A stretch of DNA of 64,000 nucleotides from Heyndrickxia acidicola (GTDB lineage Bacteria; Bacillota; Bacilli; Bacillales; Bacillaceae_C): NCBI RefSeq assembly GCF_001636425.1, contig NZ_KV440953.1, positions 1,252,847 to 1,316,846 on the forward strand. The letters are read 5' to 3'. Numbering within the stretch: the first letter of the stretch is position 1; each line of letters opens with the position of its first letter. The notes under the pieces are model-generated. The model did no database searches and was not told the origin of the DNA. It saw only the letters and a program-made list of their open reading frames with translations. The translations under genes and the position numbers were made by a program. Shown here one piece after another: positions 1-8,695 of this stretch.

Positions 1-1361
1 GTTTGTTTTAACGTTTCAATCGATGTTTGACTGCGTTTTATCAAATCAGAAACGATGGATGGATTGTTTTCGATTTGTTCAAGCATATCTGTATTGCCTC
101 TAGCGGGACTCGGTGCTTGATGATCATTTGGTAATGATGTTATAAAATCTCCACGCTCAATGATGTTTATAAGTGCGTCTTTCATGAGCGGATCGTGCTG
201 GCCCATGGCATGTAATAAAGCGTCTCTTCTGTCAGCTGAAGCCAGTTGAGGTGTGACATCAACAAACAGCCTTCCACCCGCTTTGCGCATGGGTGCAGGA
301 GTCGTTAAAAGGAAAAAAGACAATCCCAGTGGTTTCATGGCATCAGTCATCATTTGTTGATGGCCGACAGACACATAGACGTGATTTTCCTGATCGTTCG
401 CTTCTGGTATGGGGAAAAGCGTTGTGATTGGACGACTCTGGACGAAATGAAATGTATCATCCGCTAAACACCATTCAATATCTTGCGGGCAGCCAAAATA
501 GGCTTCGATCTGTCTTCCGAGGCGTGCAAGCTGTACGATTTGCTGTTCAGTAAGGGCTTGCGTTTTTTGCTTCTCTGGGTTGATCTTCTGTGTCTCTGTT
601 CCGCCTTCTTTTCGTGCATAGATCGCTAATTTTTTGGCTGCGATCATTTTGTCGACAATTTCTTCAGCACGTACTTTATAACAATCGGCTGATACCAGGC
701 CAGAGACAAGTGCTTCTCCAAGCCCAAAACTGGCATTGATGGAAAGTAAATTTCTGTTAGAGGTAATGGGGTCAGCGGTAAATAAAACCCCTGATGCCTG
801 TGGGAAAACCATCCTCTGAACAATAACGGATATATAAACTTGTCTGTGGTTAACCCGATTTTGTATTCTGTAAATAACCGCTCTTTCCGTAAATAGTGAA
901 GCCCAGCATTTTTTGATATACCGTAAGATTGCTTCTTTTCCGATAATATTTAAATAGGTGTCTTGTTGACCAGCAAATGAGGCATAGGGTAAATCTTCAG
1001 CAGTCGCACTTGAACGAACTGCATAAGCATGTTCATGACCACACTGAGAGAGATAATCGGCAATTGCATTCACAACATCCAAAGGAATGTCTGCTTCCCT
1101 AATGATTTGTTGGATCTTCTTGCTGATTTCACCAATTTGATCACGATCCTCCACTTTCAGCATTGTTAAATGCTCCAGCAATGCTTGAAACGTTTGGTTA
1201 TGGTCAAATGCTTTTTTAAATCCCTCTGTTGTAACACAAAATCCTTCTGGTACTTTTATTCCTTGAATTTTTGATAATTCCCCTAAATTCAACCCTTTTC
1301 CGCCAACGAGCATAAGCTGTGTTTTTTCTGTTTCCTGTAAACCGAGAACCAATGCACCCAT
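1..1361 (-). CDS. rph: Rifampin phosphotransferase (Rph), 5' part only
   Basis: The gene continues beyond base 1; about 453 codons are visible. Rph enzymes inactivate rifamycins with ATP, by transferring the beta phosphate to the C21 hydroxyl. The ATP-grasp (PPDK_N-like) domain is visible: VGGKGLNLGEL near residue 19, VRSSATAEDLP near 117, GVLFTADPITSN near 190 and DIEWCLADDTFHFVQSRPITT near 310. It is followed by the start of the rifampin-binding domain (MMTDAMKPLGLSFFLLTTPA). The swivelling phosphohistidine domain lies outside the window. Gene order of domains and wording match Listeria/Bacillus Rph closely, so this is favoured over PEP synthase. The ATG at 1361 has a GGAGGG ribosome binding site. 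A longer out-of-frame ORF over the 5' end is not the gene. Confidence 0.9.
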   Translation of the reverse strand, partial: MGALVLGLQETEKTQLMLVGGKGLNLGELSKIQGIKVPEGFCVTTEGFKKAFDHNQTFQALLEHLTMLKVEDRDQIGEISKKIQQIIREADIPLDVVNAIADYLSQCGHEHAYAVRSSATAEDLPYASFAGQQDTYLNIIGKEAILRYIKKCWASLFTERAVIYRIQNRVNHRQVYISVIVQRMVFPQASGVLFTADPITSNRNLLSINASFGLGEALVSGLVSADCYKVRAEEIVDKMIAAKKLAIYARKEGGTETQKINPEKQKTQALTEQQIVQLARLGRQIEAYFGCPQDIEWCLADDTFHFVQSRPITTLFPIPEANDQENHVYVSVGHQQMMTDAMKPLGLSFFLLTTPAPMRKAGGRLFVDVTPQLASADRRDALLHAMGQHDPLMKDALINIIERGDFITSLPNDHQAPSPARGNTDMLEQIENNPSIVSDLIKRSQTSIETLKQ

Positions 1362-1458
1362 TATATATCCCTCCGACCATCTGATTAAATATCTCTTGCA
1401 TTTTAGCAGGAGTAAATGAGAAGAAAAAGGCTATTTCGCTCATTTTTTATATGATATA

Positions 1459-1464
1459 ATTATA
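1459..1464 (-). promoter_or_regulatory. Candidate -10 element upstream of rph
   Basis: A perfect TATAAT is present on the minus strand about 100 bases upstream of the rph start. No convincing -35 hexamer lies at 16-18 bases, so this is only a candidate. Confidence 0.35.
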
Positions 1465-1469
1465 GTGGG

Positions 1470-2183
1470 AAGGAGTAGGTTCACTTTTTCCTAATAAACT
1501 AATCCCCCGTTTTTACACCACAAAGGCAGTTCCTATTCCTTTTTTATCCTCTACTATTAACCTTCACATAACTCCATCCTCTCCATCGTAAGGAAGTGGT
1601 AAAACTTATTTACGGCCAGTTGTGAAATAAGTCAATCTTTTCCTGCCGATTACCGGAGGACATCGGTTTTCATTTACCCATTCACGGGTAATCAATGTTT
1701 ACATCGATGCAAACTGTGTAAAAAGGACAATCTTCTTCACGCCTGGTTCTCGGTCATCTTTGCATTTTGCTTCAGTAATAAACCAATGAATTATGTGCAG
1801 CATTCACACCAGGGTAGTATTCATTTTATTTGATTAGGAGTAAGTACCTAAAATCTGCCCAAAAAGACAAGATGCTCAGATTCCTATTACAAAAAGTGAA
1901 TTTCCAGTTAAACTGTAACGTAAGATCCTTTCAATCCACACCTTTTTGGTGTTTATTGCCTAATCCCATGTTTCTTCTTGAAGTAAACTGACCCGTTAAC
2001 GAAATACAAAAAGAGCTGCCAACAATGACAGCCCGATCTTAGCTCTTGCACCTGTTTGTTTAGGTAAGGTCTTCATAACTTATTTTGAGAGTCATGATTC
2101 CTTTTTGAACATTATTTCTTTAGCAACTCCATTCTTTCTCGTAAGAAAGCCATCTCTAAACTGCTTTAAGGTATTAACGAGTT
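1470..2183. other. Intergenic region with no recognisable gene
   Basis: About 700 bases with stops in all frames. Short coding-like stretches appear on the minus strand around 1640-1800, but no family can be named. Around 1985-2060 it resembles the short CCCGTT-containing repeats that also occur inside the 20-23 kb element. No promoter, terminator or RNA could be supported. Confidence 0.4.
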
Positions 2184-2384
2184 TTATCTATCGTTTGATT
2201 TTAGTTCCAAAAGGAAATACATCAGTTGTCCAAAAATGCTGCCAAAAACAACGATGAACACCCATATCGTCCTGTTTAAAAAGTTAAAATAGATTTGGGC
2301 AGAAATTCTTTTTAAACAACCAATCATGATTACTAAATCAACAAAAAGTGCAATAATAGGAAAAATACTTGATAATATTCCCAT
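2184..2384 (-). CDS. Small membrane protein, PLDc_N-like (YxlE type)
   Basis: A 66-residue protein with two hydrophobic segments (about residues 4-24 and 38-60). The second segment reads RTIWVFIVVFGSIFGQLMYFLL and resembles the cardiolipin-synthase N-terminal (PLDc_N) fold also found in B. subtilis YxlE. A GGGAG site precedes the ATG by about ten bases. No sigma factor or transporter partner is next to it, so its role cannot be inferred from context. Confidence 0.6.
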   Translation of the reverse strand: MGILSSIFPIIALFVDLVIMIGCLKRISAQIYFNFLNRTIWVFIVVFGSIFGQLMYFLLELKSNDR

Positions 2385-2461
2385 CAGCTATCTACTCCCT
2401 AGTTAATTTATAAACGTTAGTTCGCAAATAAAACTAGCTATTGTCATTTACCTCCTGATGA

Positions 2462-3394
2462 CTATCTCAATACTGAATGAATCCAATCGGAAATATCCTT
2501 TACCACTTGTTGATCAACATGTTGTACAACCTTATACTCTTTTTTGGCTTTTCGTATCTCTCCATAAACAGAAGGCATGAACGCATGATTCAGATTTGGA
2601 TACAGTTTATACGTTACATTTGGCCTATCTCCTAATATTTTTTTGTAACCAATAAAATCTTTTTCTACCGACACATGAAAATCTTTCTCTCCATGAAGTA
2701 TCAATATGGGCTTATGCAATTCCATGAGATAATTGACTGATGGATGTTCGCCCATTTCCTTCAAGTAGTAGGCTCTAACATGTTTTCCAAAAACTAGAGT
2801 TGATTTTGCTTCTTCATCACTAAGGTTATAAATGTTGTTCAACTTTGATGAAAATCCTGCTATTTGTTTTATAGCAATCCATTTCAAAAACTTATTCAGT
2901 GAATGTAAAACTTCGTTGTTTTGATCCATTAGAATATCTTCAAATTTGCGTGGGGACCCACCCATAATAATGATTCCAGCAAAATTACCGCCTTGTGCAT
3001 CAACACGCGGAGCTAACATCCCGCCTAAACTATGGCCAATAACAAATATTTTGCTTGAATCAATTCGTGAATCTTCCCGCAAAATATCAGCTGCGAGGAT
3101 TGCATCTTCAATGGTTTCTTCTTTCACTGATAATGCAGGATCATTTCTCATTTCCTTGCCATATACGAATGTTCTCTTATCATATCGGAGCACTGCAATA
3201 CCTTGTTCCGACAAACCATTTGCAAGATCCTTAAAAGGATATATGTTTCCGATTTTTTCATCCATGTTGCTTGGACCAGAGCCTTGAACCAATACAACTG
3301 CTGGAAACAATCCTACTGTTTCATCAGGAATGGTCAATATTCCATTTAAGGGGTACTTTGTTTCGGCACCTAAGACCAGTTTTTCATCAGCCAT
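2462..3394 (-). CDS. Alpha/beta hydrolase (serine hydrolase, dienelactone-hydrolase-like)
   Basis: 310 residues with the full alpha/beta-hydrolase signature: oxyanion region VLVQGSGPSN near residue 34, nucleophile elbow GHSLGG near 120, acid residue in ILHGEKDFHV near 233 and catalytic histidine in NLNHAFMP near 270. There is no signal peptide, so it is cytoplasmic. An esterase or acyl hydrolase function is likely, but the substrate is unknown. A strong AAGGAGGT precedes the ATG. It stands alone between a small membrane gene and an XRE regulator on the same strand. Confidence 0.85.
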   Translation of the reverse strand: MADEKLVLGAETKYPLNGILTIPDETVGLFPAVVLVQGSGPSNMDEKIGNIYPFKDLANGLSEQGIAVLRYDKRTFVYGKEMRNDPALSVKEETIEDAILAADILREDSRIDSSKIFVIGHSLGGMLAPRVDAQGGNFAGIIIMGGSPRKFEDILMDQNNEVLHSLNKFLKWIAIKQIAGFSSKLNNIYNLSDEEAKSTLVFGKHVRAYYLKEMGEHPSVNYLMELHKPILILHGEKDFHVSVEKDFIGYKKILGDRPNVTYKLYPNLNHAFMPSVYGEIRKAKKEYKVVQHVDQQVVKDISDWIHSVLR

Positions 3395-3457
3395 TGTGAT
3401 TACCTCCTTATTGACAACCTAAAGGTAAGTGGTTTTCGTTAATTTATCTCTACCCGT

Positions 3458-4567
3458 TCATCTTTCAATTTGAGCCTTTAGTTTTTCAACAATCCTTTTG
3501 TATTTTGGTTCATAATTCAATGGGAAAAATGCAGGGTTTTCCACAACCGTTTGCACGATACTTTCTTTTATTATCTTTTCGTCTCTGGGAGCTTCAACAT
3601 CATAATCCTTCAGCCAGTTTTCAATACTGTCAAAAAAAGAATCCCCTTTCAATTCGTATGGTAAAAGGAAGTTCGTACAAATGAAAGTGTAGTTTTCGAG
3701 CATCTCCAATGCCTTTTCAGGTTTTTTTTGCATCATATACCCTTGTGCTGCGGCAAAATAAAGCAGCGCCATCGAATTAGGGTCCAGTTTTTCTACTTCA
3801 AAGACTTTAGAGATTTCGATAAAACGTTCAAGAGCCTGCTCAAACTTTTCAGGCCAATTGGCAACTAACACCAAATATGACTGTGCAGGCCCAAGTAGAC
3901 CGCGTAGATGTTGATAAAGGCTGACCTGTAAAGCTTCTTTTGCCTTCTCTATATTTCCCGTCATTTGATAGGCTCTGGAGAGTAAAAAGTTATCACTGAT
4001 CGGCGGCTTCATTGTTTCGTCAAGCAGTTCCAAAGCTTCCAAGGGCTGATTTAAGATGATGTGACATACCGCTTCCATTGAATTTGCCTGCTTTGCAATC
4101 CAAATATCATCACTTTCCTTCTTAATCCTGATACATAAATCAATGGATTCCTGTATCACTGCTTCCTGTTTTTCCTTTTCTGCAGCAAGCATAAAATGAT
4201 TGACCAATAATTTGGCCATTTGCAGTAAGAGGGGAAAACAAGAAAAATATTTCTTTATAATTGCACGGCATTGGCCGTATACTTCATCAAAAGGCTTACT
4301 ACTAAAATCCTCCGCTAGCCGGTGATATGTTTTCTTTATATCCTCTTTTGTCATTTGCGGGAGATACCCAATGAGTTCATCAATACTTATATTAAAAAAA
4401 GATGCCAATTGTGGAAGTAGGGTGATATCTGGATAGCTTTGAGCCGTCTCCCATTTGGATACGGAAGCCTTCGATACACCGATATACTCAGCAAGTTTGT
4501 CCTGTGTGATGCCTTTTTCTCTTCTTTTTGATGTAATAACTTTTGCAATATTTATTTCTCTCATCAT
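3458..4567 (-). CDS. XRE-family transcriptional regulator with TPR-like C-terminal region
   Basis: About 369 residues. An HTH_3 domain occupies residues 1-65 (SKRREKGITQDKLAEYIGVS, then SVSKWETAQSYPDITLLP). It is followed by some 300 helical residues with tetratricopeptide-like spacing, as in Rgg/PlcR-type or plasmid-type XRE regulators. The AGGGGG ribosome binding site sits seven bases before the ATG at 4567; the longer reading frame to 4615 would place the site inside the gene. The target and ligand are unknown. It could regulate the hydrolase downstream, but no operator is visible. Confidence 0.8.
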   Translation of the reverse strand: MMREINIAKVITSKRREKGITQDKLAEYIGVSKASVSKWETAQSYPDITLLPQLASFFNISIDELIGYLPQMTKEDIKKTYHRLAEDFSSKPFDEVYGQCRAIIKKYFSCFPLLLQMAKLLVNHFMLAAEKEKQEAVIQESIDLCIRIKKESDDIWIAKQANSMEAVCHIILNQPLEALELLDETMKPPISDNFLLSRAYQMTGNIEKAKEALQVSLYQHLRGLLGPAQSYLVLVANWPEKFEQALERFIEISKVFEVEKLDPNSMALLYFAAAQGYMMQKKPEKALEMLENYTFICTNFLLPYELKGDSFFDSIENWLKDYDVEAPRDEKIIKESIVQTVVENPAFFPLNYEPKYKRIVEKLKAQIER

Positions 4568-4615
4568 TTTCATTCCCCCTACTGTTATTAAAATGTATTT
4601 TACCGACAATTCCAA

Positions 4616-4848
4616 TGGAGTTATGCTTTATTTCAGTTGAAAAAATCAACCGTTACTTAACAATGTCTTTACTACACCTAAATTCGTTTCAGCATTTGTG
4701 AACATTCTTTGTGTTTGGCTTACTGGGGTAGCGCTCACACAGCACCTTTACAACTTTAAGGAAAGATAAGAAAAACATTTGTGGAGAACGTTGTTTTTGT
4801 GCAGAGCGTTTTAATAAGAATTTAGTTTAGAAATTTCCCGAAAAATAA
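4616..4848. other. Intergenic region without a gene
   Basis: AT-rich spacer between the divergent XRE regulator and sdpR. Apart from the sdpR promoter at its right end nothing was recognised. Confidence 0.4.
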
Positions 4849-4877
4849 TTCACTATATAGCTAATTAGCTATACAAT
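4849..4877 (+). promoter_or_regulatory. sdpRI promoter with palindromic operator in the spacer
   Basis: The -35 TTCACT (4849-4854) and -10 TACAAT (4872-4877) are separated by exactly 17 bases. A perfect 18-bp palindrome TATAGCTAATTAGCTATA (4856-4873) fills the spacer and overlaps the -10. A repressor dimer bound there would block RNA polymerase. SdpR, encoded just downstream, is the obvious candidate by analogy with B. subtilis sdpRI autorepression. Confidence 0.75.
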
Positions 4878-4897
4878 AATAATTGAGGAAGGTGAAT

Positions 4898-5182
4898 ATG
4901 ATGAACGAGAGCATCTTTAAAGCGATGTCTGACCAAACACGCAGGAAGATTATCGAGTTACTAAAAGAAGGACCCAAAACAGCAGGTGAAATATCTGAAC
5001 ATTTTTCATCTGCTCAACCAACTATTAGCCGTCATCTGAATGTCCTCAAAAATGCAAACTTGATTATTGCCCAACGAGAAGGAAATTTCATTATTTACAA
5101 ACTTAATACCACTATTATTCAAGAATGGCTTGTATGGCTTTTTGAACACTTTGGAGGTGGTCATTATGAAAAAGAAAAATAA
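4898..5182 (+). CDS. sdpR: ArsR-family autorepressor SdpR
   Basis: A 94-residue winged-helix repressor. The reading MNESIFKAMSDQTRRKIIEL is followed by the recognition helix SAQPTISRHLNVLKNANLI and the wing QREGNFIIYKLN. This is the SdpR type, with no metal-binding cysteines. In B. subtilis, SdpR represses sdpRI and is inactivated by membrane sequestration on SdpI bound to toxin. GAGGAAGGTGA precedes the ATG; an in-frame TTG 15 bases upstream overlaps this site and is unlikely. It overlaps sdpI by 17 bases, so the two are co-translated. Confidence 0.88.
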   Translation: MMNESIFKAMSDQTRRKIIELLKEGPKTAGEISEHFSSAQPTISRHLNVLKNANLIIAQREGNFIIYKLNTTIIQEWLVWLFEHFGGGHYEKEK

Positions 5183-5804
5183 TGCAATGCCTTGGTGGGG
5201 GTGGCTTACATGGGTTTTGGCGATTATACTCGGAATAATTGCTTATACACATCTTCCAGCTGAAGTTGCAGGAAAAGCGAACCATATGAGACCAAGTTGG
5301 CTAATCGTTTTATATGAGCCAGCTATTATGCTTGTTATCATTCTTTTATGGCATGTCCTATGGAGAATTGACCCAAAGAAAAAAAATTATGATTCTTTTT
5401 GGTCAACATATCGTTATATTGGCGGCGTGATTGTCGTATGTATTGGAATCATCTATGCAACTGTCTTAGGTCATAGCTTACACATCCTATCGATACGATT
5501 TGCACCGAGTGCATACGGTATCATGTTCATGCTCATAGCCAACATATCCACCCGCCTTCAGCCAAATTGGTGGGTAGGATTCAGAACACCTTGGACTTTA
5601 TCAAGTACGGAAAGTTGGATCCGTACACATCGTCTTGGAGGACAATTAGGAATTCCGATGGGACTTCTTATCATCATTTTTGCCTGGACTTTACCACTAA
5701 ACTTAATGATGATAATAGCAGTTGTGGTTCCGGTGATTTTATGGGTAGGTATTATAGTGGTGGCCTCTTATTTTTATGCCAAGATTGAAATACCGAAAGA
5801 TTAA
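5166..5804 (+). CDS. sdpI: SdpI-family immunity protein, integral membrane
   Basis: 212 residues with about six membrane segments. The SdpI signature is clear: RIDPKKKNYDSFWSTYR in the first loop, and ISTRLQPNWWVGFRTPWTLSS followed by WIRTHRLGG in the second half. SdpI protects the cell from the SdpC cannibalism toxin and acts as a signal transducer to SdpR. The ATG at 5166 has GGAGGTGG eight bases before it, inside sdpR; a longer upstream frame is only overlap. No sdpABC toxin genes are nearby, so this is an orphan immunity/signalling pair, perhaps guarding against neighbours' toxins. Confidence 0.88.
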   Translation: MKKKNNAMPWWGWLTWVLAIILGIIAYTHLPAEVAGKANHMRPSWLIVLYEPAIMLVIILLWHVLWRIDPKKKNYDSFWSTYRYIGGVIVVCIGIIYATVLGHSLHILSIRFAPSAYGIMFMLIANISTRLQPNWWVGFRTPWTLSSTESWIRTHRLGGQLGIPMGLLIIIFAWTLPLNLMMIIAVVVPVILWVGIIVVASYFYAKIEIPKD

Positions 5805-5847
5805 TAATCAAGAAAAACTCTTTAATATAAAGAATTTATAAATTATT

Positions 5848-5886
5848 AAAAACCTGTATCGAATTAAAATTCGACACAGGTTTTTT
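5848..5886 (+). terminator. Rho-independent terminator after sdpI
   Basis: A long stem AACCTGT(n)TCGAAT with its complement ATTCGA(n)ACAGGTT is closed by a four-base loop and followed by TTTTTT, 45 bases after the sdpI stop. Confidence 0.85.
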
Positions 5887-6173
5887 AATAAAGTTTATTA
5901 TCCCTTCGACTACCTTTAAATCACTTTACAGGTGAATTTTGATTCCAAAACTGTTGTCTATTTGTGTGTCGTTTAAACCGATTCACCCTAAAACAGTACA
6001 TACGATTAAATACGGAATCTACTGCTTTTTTTATTGCTAATTCGTTTTCAAAAAGTGTGTTAATTGGCATGCAAAATCGTTGTGAATTAGCGTTTTGTAT
6101 TAAATAACCAAATCTGTTAATAAAAAACCGCATAGCTAAAAGCTGCATACCGTAAACATCGACTTCATAAACC
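5887..6173. other. Intergenic region without a supported gene
   Basis: Holds a 75-codon minus-strand ORF (5921-6148) that lacks any ribosome binding site and resembles no known family. It is treated as chance or as decayed sequence. Confidence 0.35.
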
Positions 6174-6905
6174 CTACTCTACCGCAATCCCCTCTTTCAC
6201 CAGCTGTACTGAAGCCGGGAGCTTCACTGTTGTCAGGATCTCCGTTTCCTTTACTCTCTCGATTGCATAGGAGGATCCAGTTAACAAAGCCTGATCAACA
6301 TAACCCGGGTGGCACATGACTTCGACGGTTGAATTGTCCGGAGCTTTGCTTGCGATGTCGTCAAAATAATCTTCGGTTGCCGTAGAACCGTAAAAATCAT
6401 GCAGGAAGACATCGCTAAAAGCCGGAACACCGTCCACTGCCTGATCAGAAGCGAGGCGGCAGGATAATCCGTATTTCCGGGAAAGCCTCTGTACTACGGT
6501 GAGGAATTCTGGAATGGTATGGGTGTGATGGTGGCTGTCAAAATGGCTTGGGGTAAGTCCTGTTGCTAGGAAAGCTTCGATTTGGGCAGACCACTCCCGC
6601 TCCAGTTCTTCCAAGGAAACGTCGCTTACATGCTCGCGCAAATAGGAAAGCTTTTTAAATTTTCCTTCTTGATCCACGAGGGATGGCACATCATCCAAAA
6701 GCGGCTTTCCGCATGTCAGGACAAGATGGATGCCCACCATCAGCTTGGGATTTTCTTTAGCGAGCACAACGGCATGAGGAACTCCTGGCATATTCATCAT
6801 CATGGTGGCACTGTTGACGATCCCGTTTTGATGGCAGTCGATTATGGCGTGGTTGATCCCTCTTGTGTAACCAAAATCATCGGCATTTACAATTAATTTA
6901 ATCAA
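6174..6905 (-). CDS. chbG: ChbG/YdjC-family carbohydrate deacetylase
   Basis: 243 residues of the YdjC fold: metal-binding NADDFG at residue 7, GIHLVLT near 78, and the histidine-rich HFDSHHHTHT near 121, with MCHPGYVD near 197. ChbG removes one acetyl group from chitobiose (phosphate), allowing the glycosidase to act and the inducer to form. It is the last gene of the PTS operon, 13 bases after the glycosidase gene. The start is a TTG preceded by AAAGGAGG. Its presence argues that the operon handles N-acetylated chitobiose, not only cellobiose; that is an inference. Confidence 0.88.
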   Translation of the reverse strand: MIKLIVNADDFGYTRGINHAIIDCHQNGIVNSATMMMNMPGVPHAVVLAKENPKLMVGIHLVLTCGKPLLDDVPSLVDQEGKFKKLSYLREHVSDVSLEELEREWSAQIEAFLATGLTPSHFDSHHHTHTIPEFLTVVQRLSRKYGLSCRLASDQAVDGVPAFSDVFLHDFYGSTATEDYFDDIASKAPDNSTVEVMCHPGYVDQALLTGSSYAIERVKETEILTTVKLPASVQLVKEGIAVE

Positions 6906-6918
6906 TTAGCTTCCTCCT

Positions 6919-8268
6919 TTACCCTTTGGCAGCGGCTACTTTTTTGGTTTTAAAAAACTGCGGCAAATACGCTTTGTGTGCTTCCAGCATTTCATCTACA
7001 ATCTTTTTCGCCAGCTTATCGGAGGCGACTAGCGGGTTAATGGTCAAGGCTAAAACGACTTTGTCATAGCTGCCCTCCACTGCCGCTTCACAGGCAATGC
7101 GTTCAAATGATTTGATTTGCTGCACAAGTCCGCGGGCTGCCACGGGAATGTCGCCCATCGTGATCGGTCTTGGGCCATCCTTTGTAATCACACAGCTGAC
7201 TTCAACTGCTGACTCATACGGAATGCTCGCAATCGCTCCTTTGTTCATCGTATTGACCGGCTGAATATCCCCTTTATCCGTATAAATGGAAGTAATCAGG
7301 CGAACCGCTGCATCACTATAGTAGGCTCCGCCCCGTTTTTCCAGCTGCGGAGGCTTAATGGCAAGGTTCGGATCCTTGTAGAGCTCAAACAATTCATCCT
7401 CCAGACGTTTGACGACTTCGGCACGGGTTCCTTCTTTTTCAGCCGTTTCGATCGTTTTCTTGACCATCTCCGGCATCTTGTAATAGTAGTTGTGGTATGC
7501 GCAGGTGAGGGCATTTAAGGATCGGATGAATTCTGGCTCCCAGCCCTGTCCCTGAACATTTTTCACAAAAGATGTATTGGCCGGGTCGCTTAACAGCTCG
7601 ATTACCCTGTCTTTCACGCTTACACCATCCACATAAACATCCAGCCCGTACACCATATGATTCAAGCCGGCAAAATCAATCCGGACACGGGAATGCTCAA
7701 CATCGAGAAGCTTTGCGATTCCCATTTCCATTCCGATTGGCACATTGCAAAGGCCAACGACACGACGGAAATCACTGTGCCGAAGCACGGCTTCTGTGAC
7801 CATTCCGGCAGGATTCGTAAAATTCACCAGCCAGGCTTCCGGGCACAGCTCTTCCATATCCTTGACGATGTCCAAAATGACCGGGATGGTACGCAGTCCT
7901 TTAAACAGACCGCCAGGGCCGTTCGTTTCCTGTCCGAGGACGCCATGCTTCAAAGGGATTCGTTCGTCTTTTGCACGGGCATCCAACAGCCCGACACGGA
8001 ATTGTGTTGTAACAAAGTCGGCATCCTTCAGGGCTTCGCGGCGGTTCAGTGTTAAGTGAACCTCTACTGGAAGACCTGCTTTTTCAAACATCCGCTTGGC
8101 CAAATCCCCTACGATTTCCAGCTTTTCTTTTCCTTCCGGTACATCCACAAGCCAAAGCTCCCCAAGCGGCAGCTCCTGATACCGTTTAATAAATCCTTCT
8201 ACAAGCTCCGGAGTATAGCTTGAGCCTCCTCCAATTGTTGCAATTTTAACGGTCTTTTTTTCGGTCAT
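6919..8268 (-). CDS. chbF: Glycoside hydrolase family 4, 6-phospho-beta-glucosidase (ChbF/LicH type)
   Basis: 449 residues, the usual length for GH4. An NAD-binding start KIATIGGGSSYTPELVEGF, the metal-binding CNVP near residue 174 and GLNHM near 206 are visible. GH4 enzymes use NAD+ and Mn2+ in a redox-assisted cleavage of phosphorylated disaccharides delivered by the PTS. Its ATG overlaps the EIIA stop (ATGA), so it is translationally coupled. Cellobiose-6-P and chitobiose-6-P are both possible substrates. The neighbouring deacetylase favours chitobiose. Confidence 0.88.
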   Translation of the reverse strand: MTEKKTVKIATIGGGSSYTPELVEGFIKRYQELPLGELWLVDVPEGKEKLEIVGDLAKRMFEKAGLPVEVHLTLNRREALKDADFVTTQFRVGLLDARAKDERIPLKHGVLGQETNGPGGLFKGLRTIPVILDIVKDMEELCPEAWLVNFTNPAGMVTEAVLRHSDFRRVVGLCNVPIGMEMGIAKLLDVEHSRVRIDFAGLNHMVYGLDVYVDGVSVKDRVIELLSDPANTSFVKNVQGQGWEPEFIRSLNALTCAYHNYYYKMPEMVKKTIETAEKEGTRAEVVKRLEDELFELYKDPNLAIKPPQLEKRGGAYYSDAAVRLITSIYTDKGDIQPVNTMNKGAIASIPYESAVEVSCVITKDGPRPITMGDIPVAARGLVQQIKSFERIACEAAVEGSYDKVVLALTINPLVASDKLAKKIVDEMLEAHKAYLPQFFKTKKVAAAKG

Positions 8269-8606
8269 TCTGTTTCCTCCCCTTTGCGGCTTGCGGCCAT
8301 TTCCTGGCGGATGTCGATGATTTCCGCAGCTAAATCCTTCACTGTCAAAGCGTTCATCAAATGATCCTGCGCATGGACAAGAAGAATCGGCAGGTCCAAT
8401 GCTTCCCCGCCGGCTTCAGCCTGAATCAGCTGTGTCTGATATTTATGAGCTTCATTCAGTTCCCTACCTGCTTCTGAAAGCTTTTCTAAAGCCGACGCAA
8501 AGCTTTTTTCTTTTGCCTCAAAGATGGCTTCCATCGCAAGACTCCTTGCATTTCCCCCGTGCAGAATTAGCTGAAAGGATATGGTATACAATTCTTCTTT
8601 TGTCAT
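8265..8606 (-). CDS. chbA: PTS lactose/cellobiose-family EIIA component
   Basis: 113 residues, the typical length for the Lac-family IIA trimer. The phosphorylated histidine is the first one in ILLVHAQDHLMNA (about residue 78). It accepts phosphate from HPr and passes it to EIIB. AGAAGGTGA precedes the ATG. It is separated from the EIIC gene by 89 bases that contain a stable hairpin. Confidence 0.92.
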   Translation of the reverse strand: MTKEELYTISFQLILHGGNARSLAMEAIFEAKEKSFASALEKLSEAGRELNEAHKYQTQLIQAEAGGEALDLPILLVHAQDHLMNALTVKDLAAEIIDIRQEMAASRKGEETE

Positions 8607-8646
8607 CTTTTCACCTTCTCTAAATATTTACGTTTATGTAACGAAT

Positions 8647-8670
8647 GGAGCCTGCCCGAAGGCAAGCCCC
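8647..8670 (-). promoter_or_regulatory. Intercistronic hairpin with UUCG tetraloop between EIIC and EIIA genes
   Basis: In the minus-strand RNA, GGGGCUUGCC and GGCAGGCUCC form ten continuous pairs (two GU) closed by UUCG, an unusually stable tetraloop. There is no U-tract, so it is not a terminator. A role as RNA stabiliser or processing stop within the operon is inferred. Confidence 0.7.
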
Positions 8671-8695
8671 TGTTATCCAAGGCTTACAGCATATT

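Noticed and set aside
1216-1443. 75-codon minus-strand ORF over the 5' end of rph
   Set aside because: It overlaps the true gene in another frame, has no ribosome binding site, and does not resemble a protein family.
1985-2010. CTGACCCGTTA as another end of the 26-bp terminal-repeat family
   Set aside because: Only the last ten or so bases fit and the inner half does not match; no partner end and no duplication seen.
5921-6148. 75-codon minus-strand ORF MQLLAMRFFINRFG
   Set aside because: No ribosome binding site, no family resemblance, and an odd composition.
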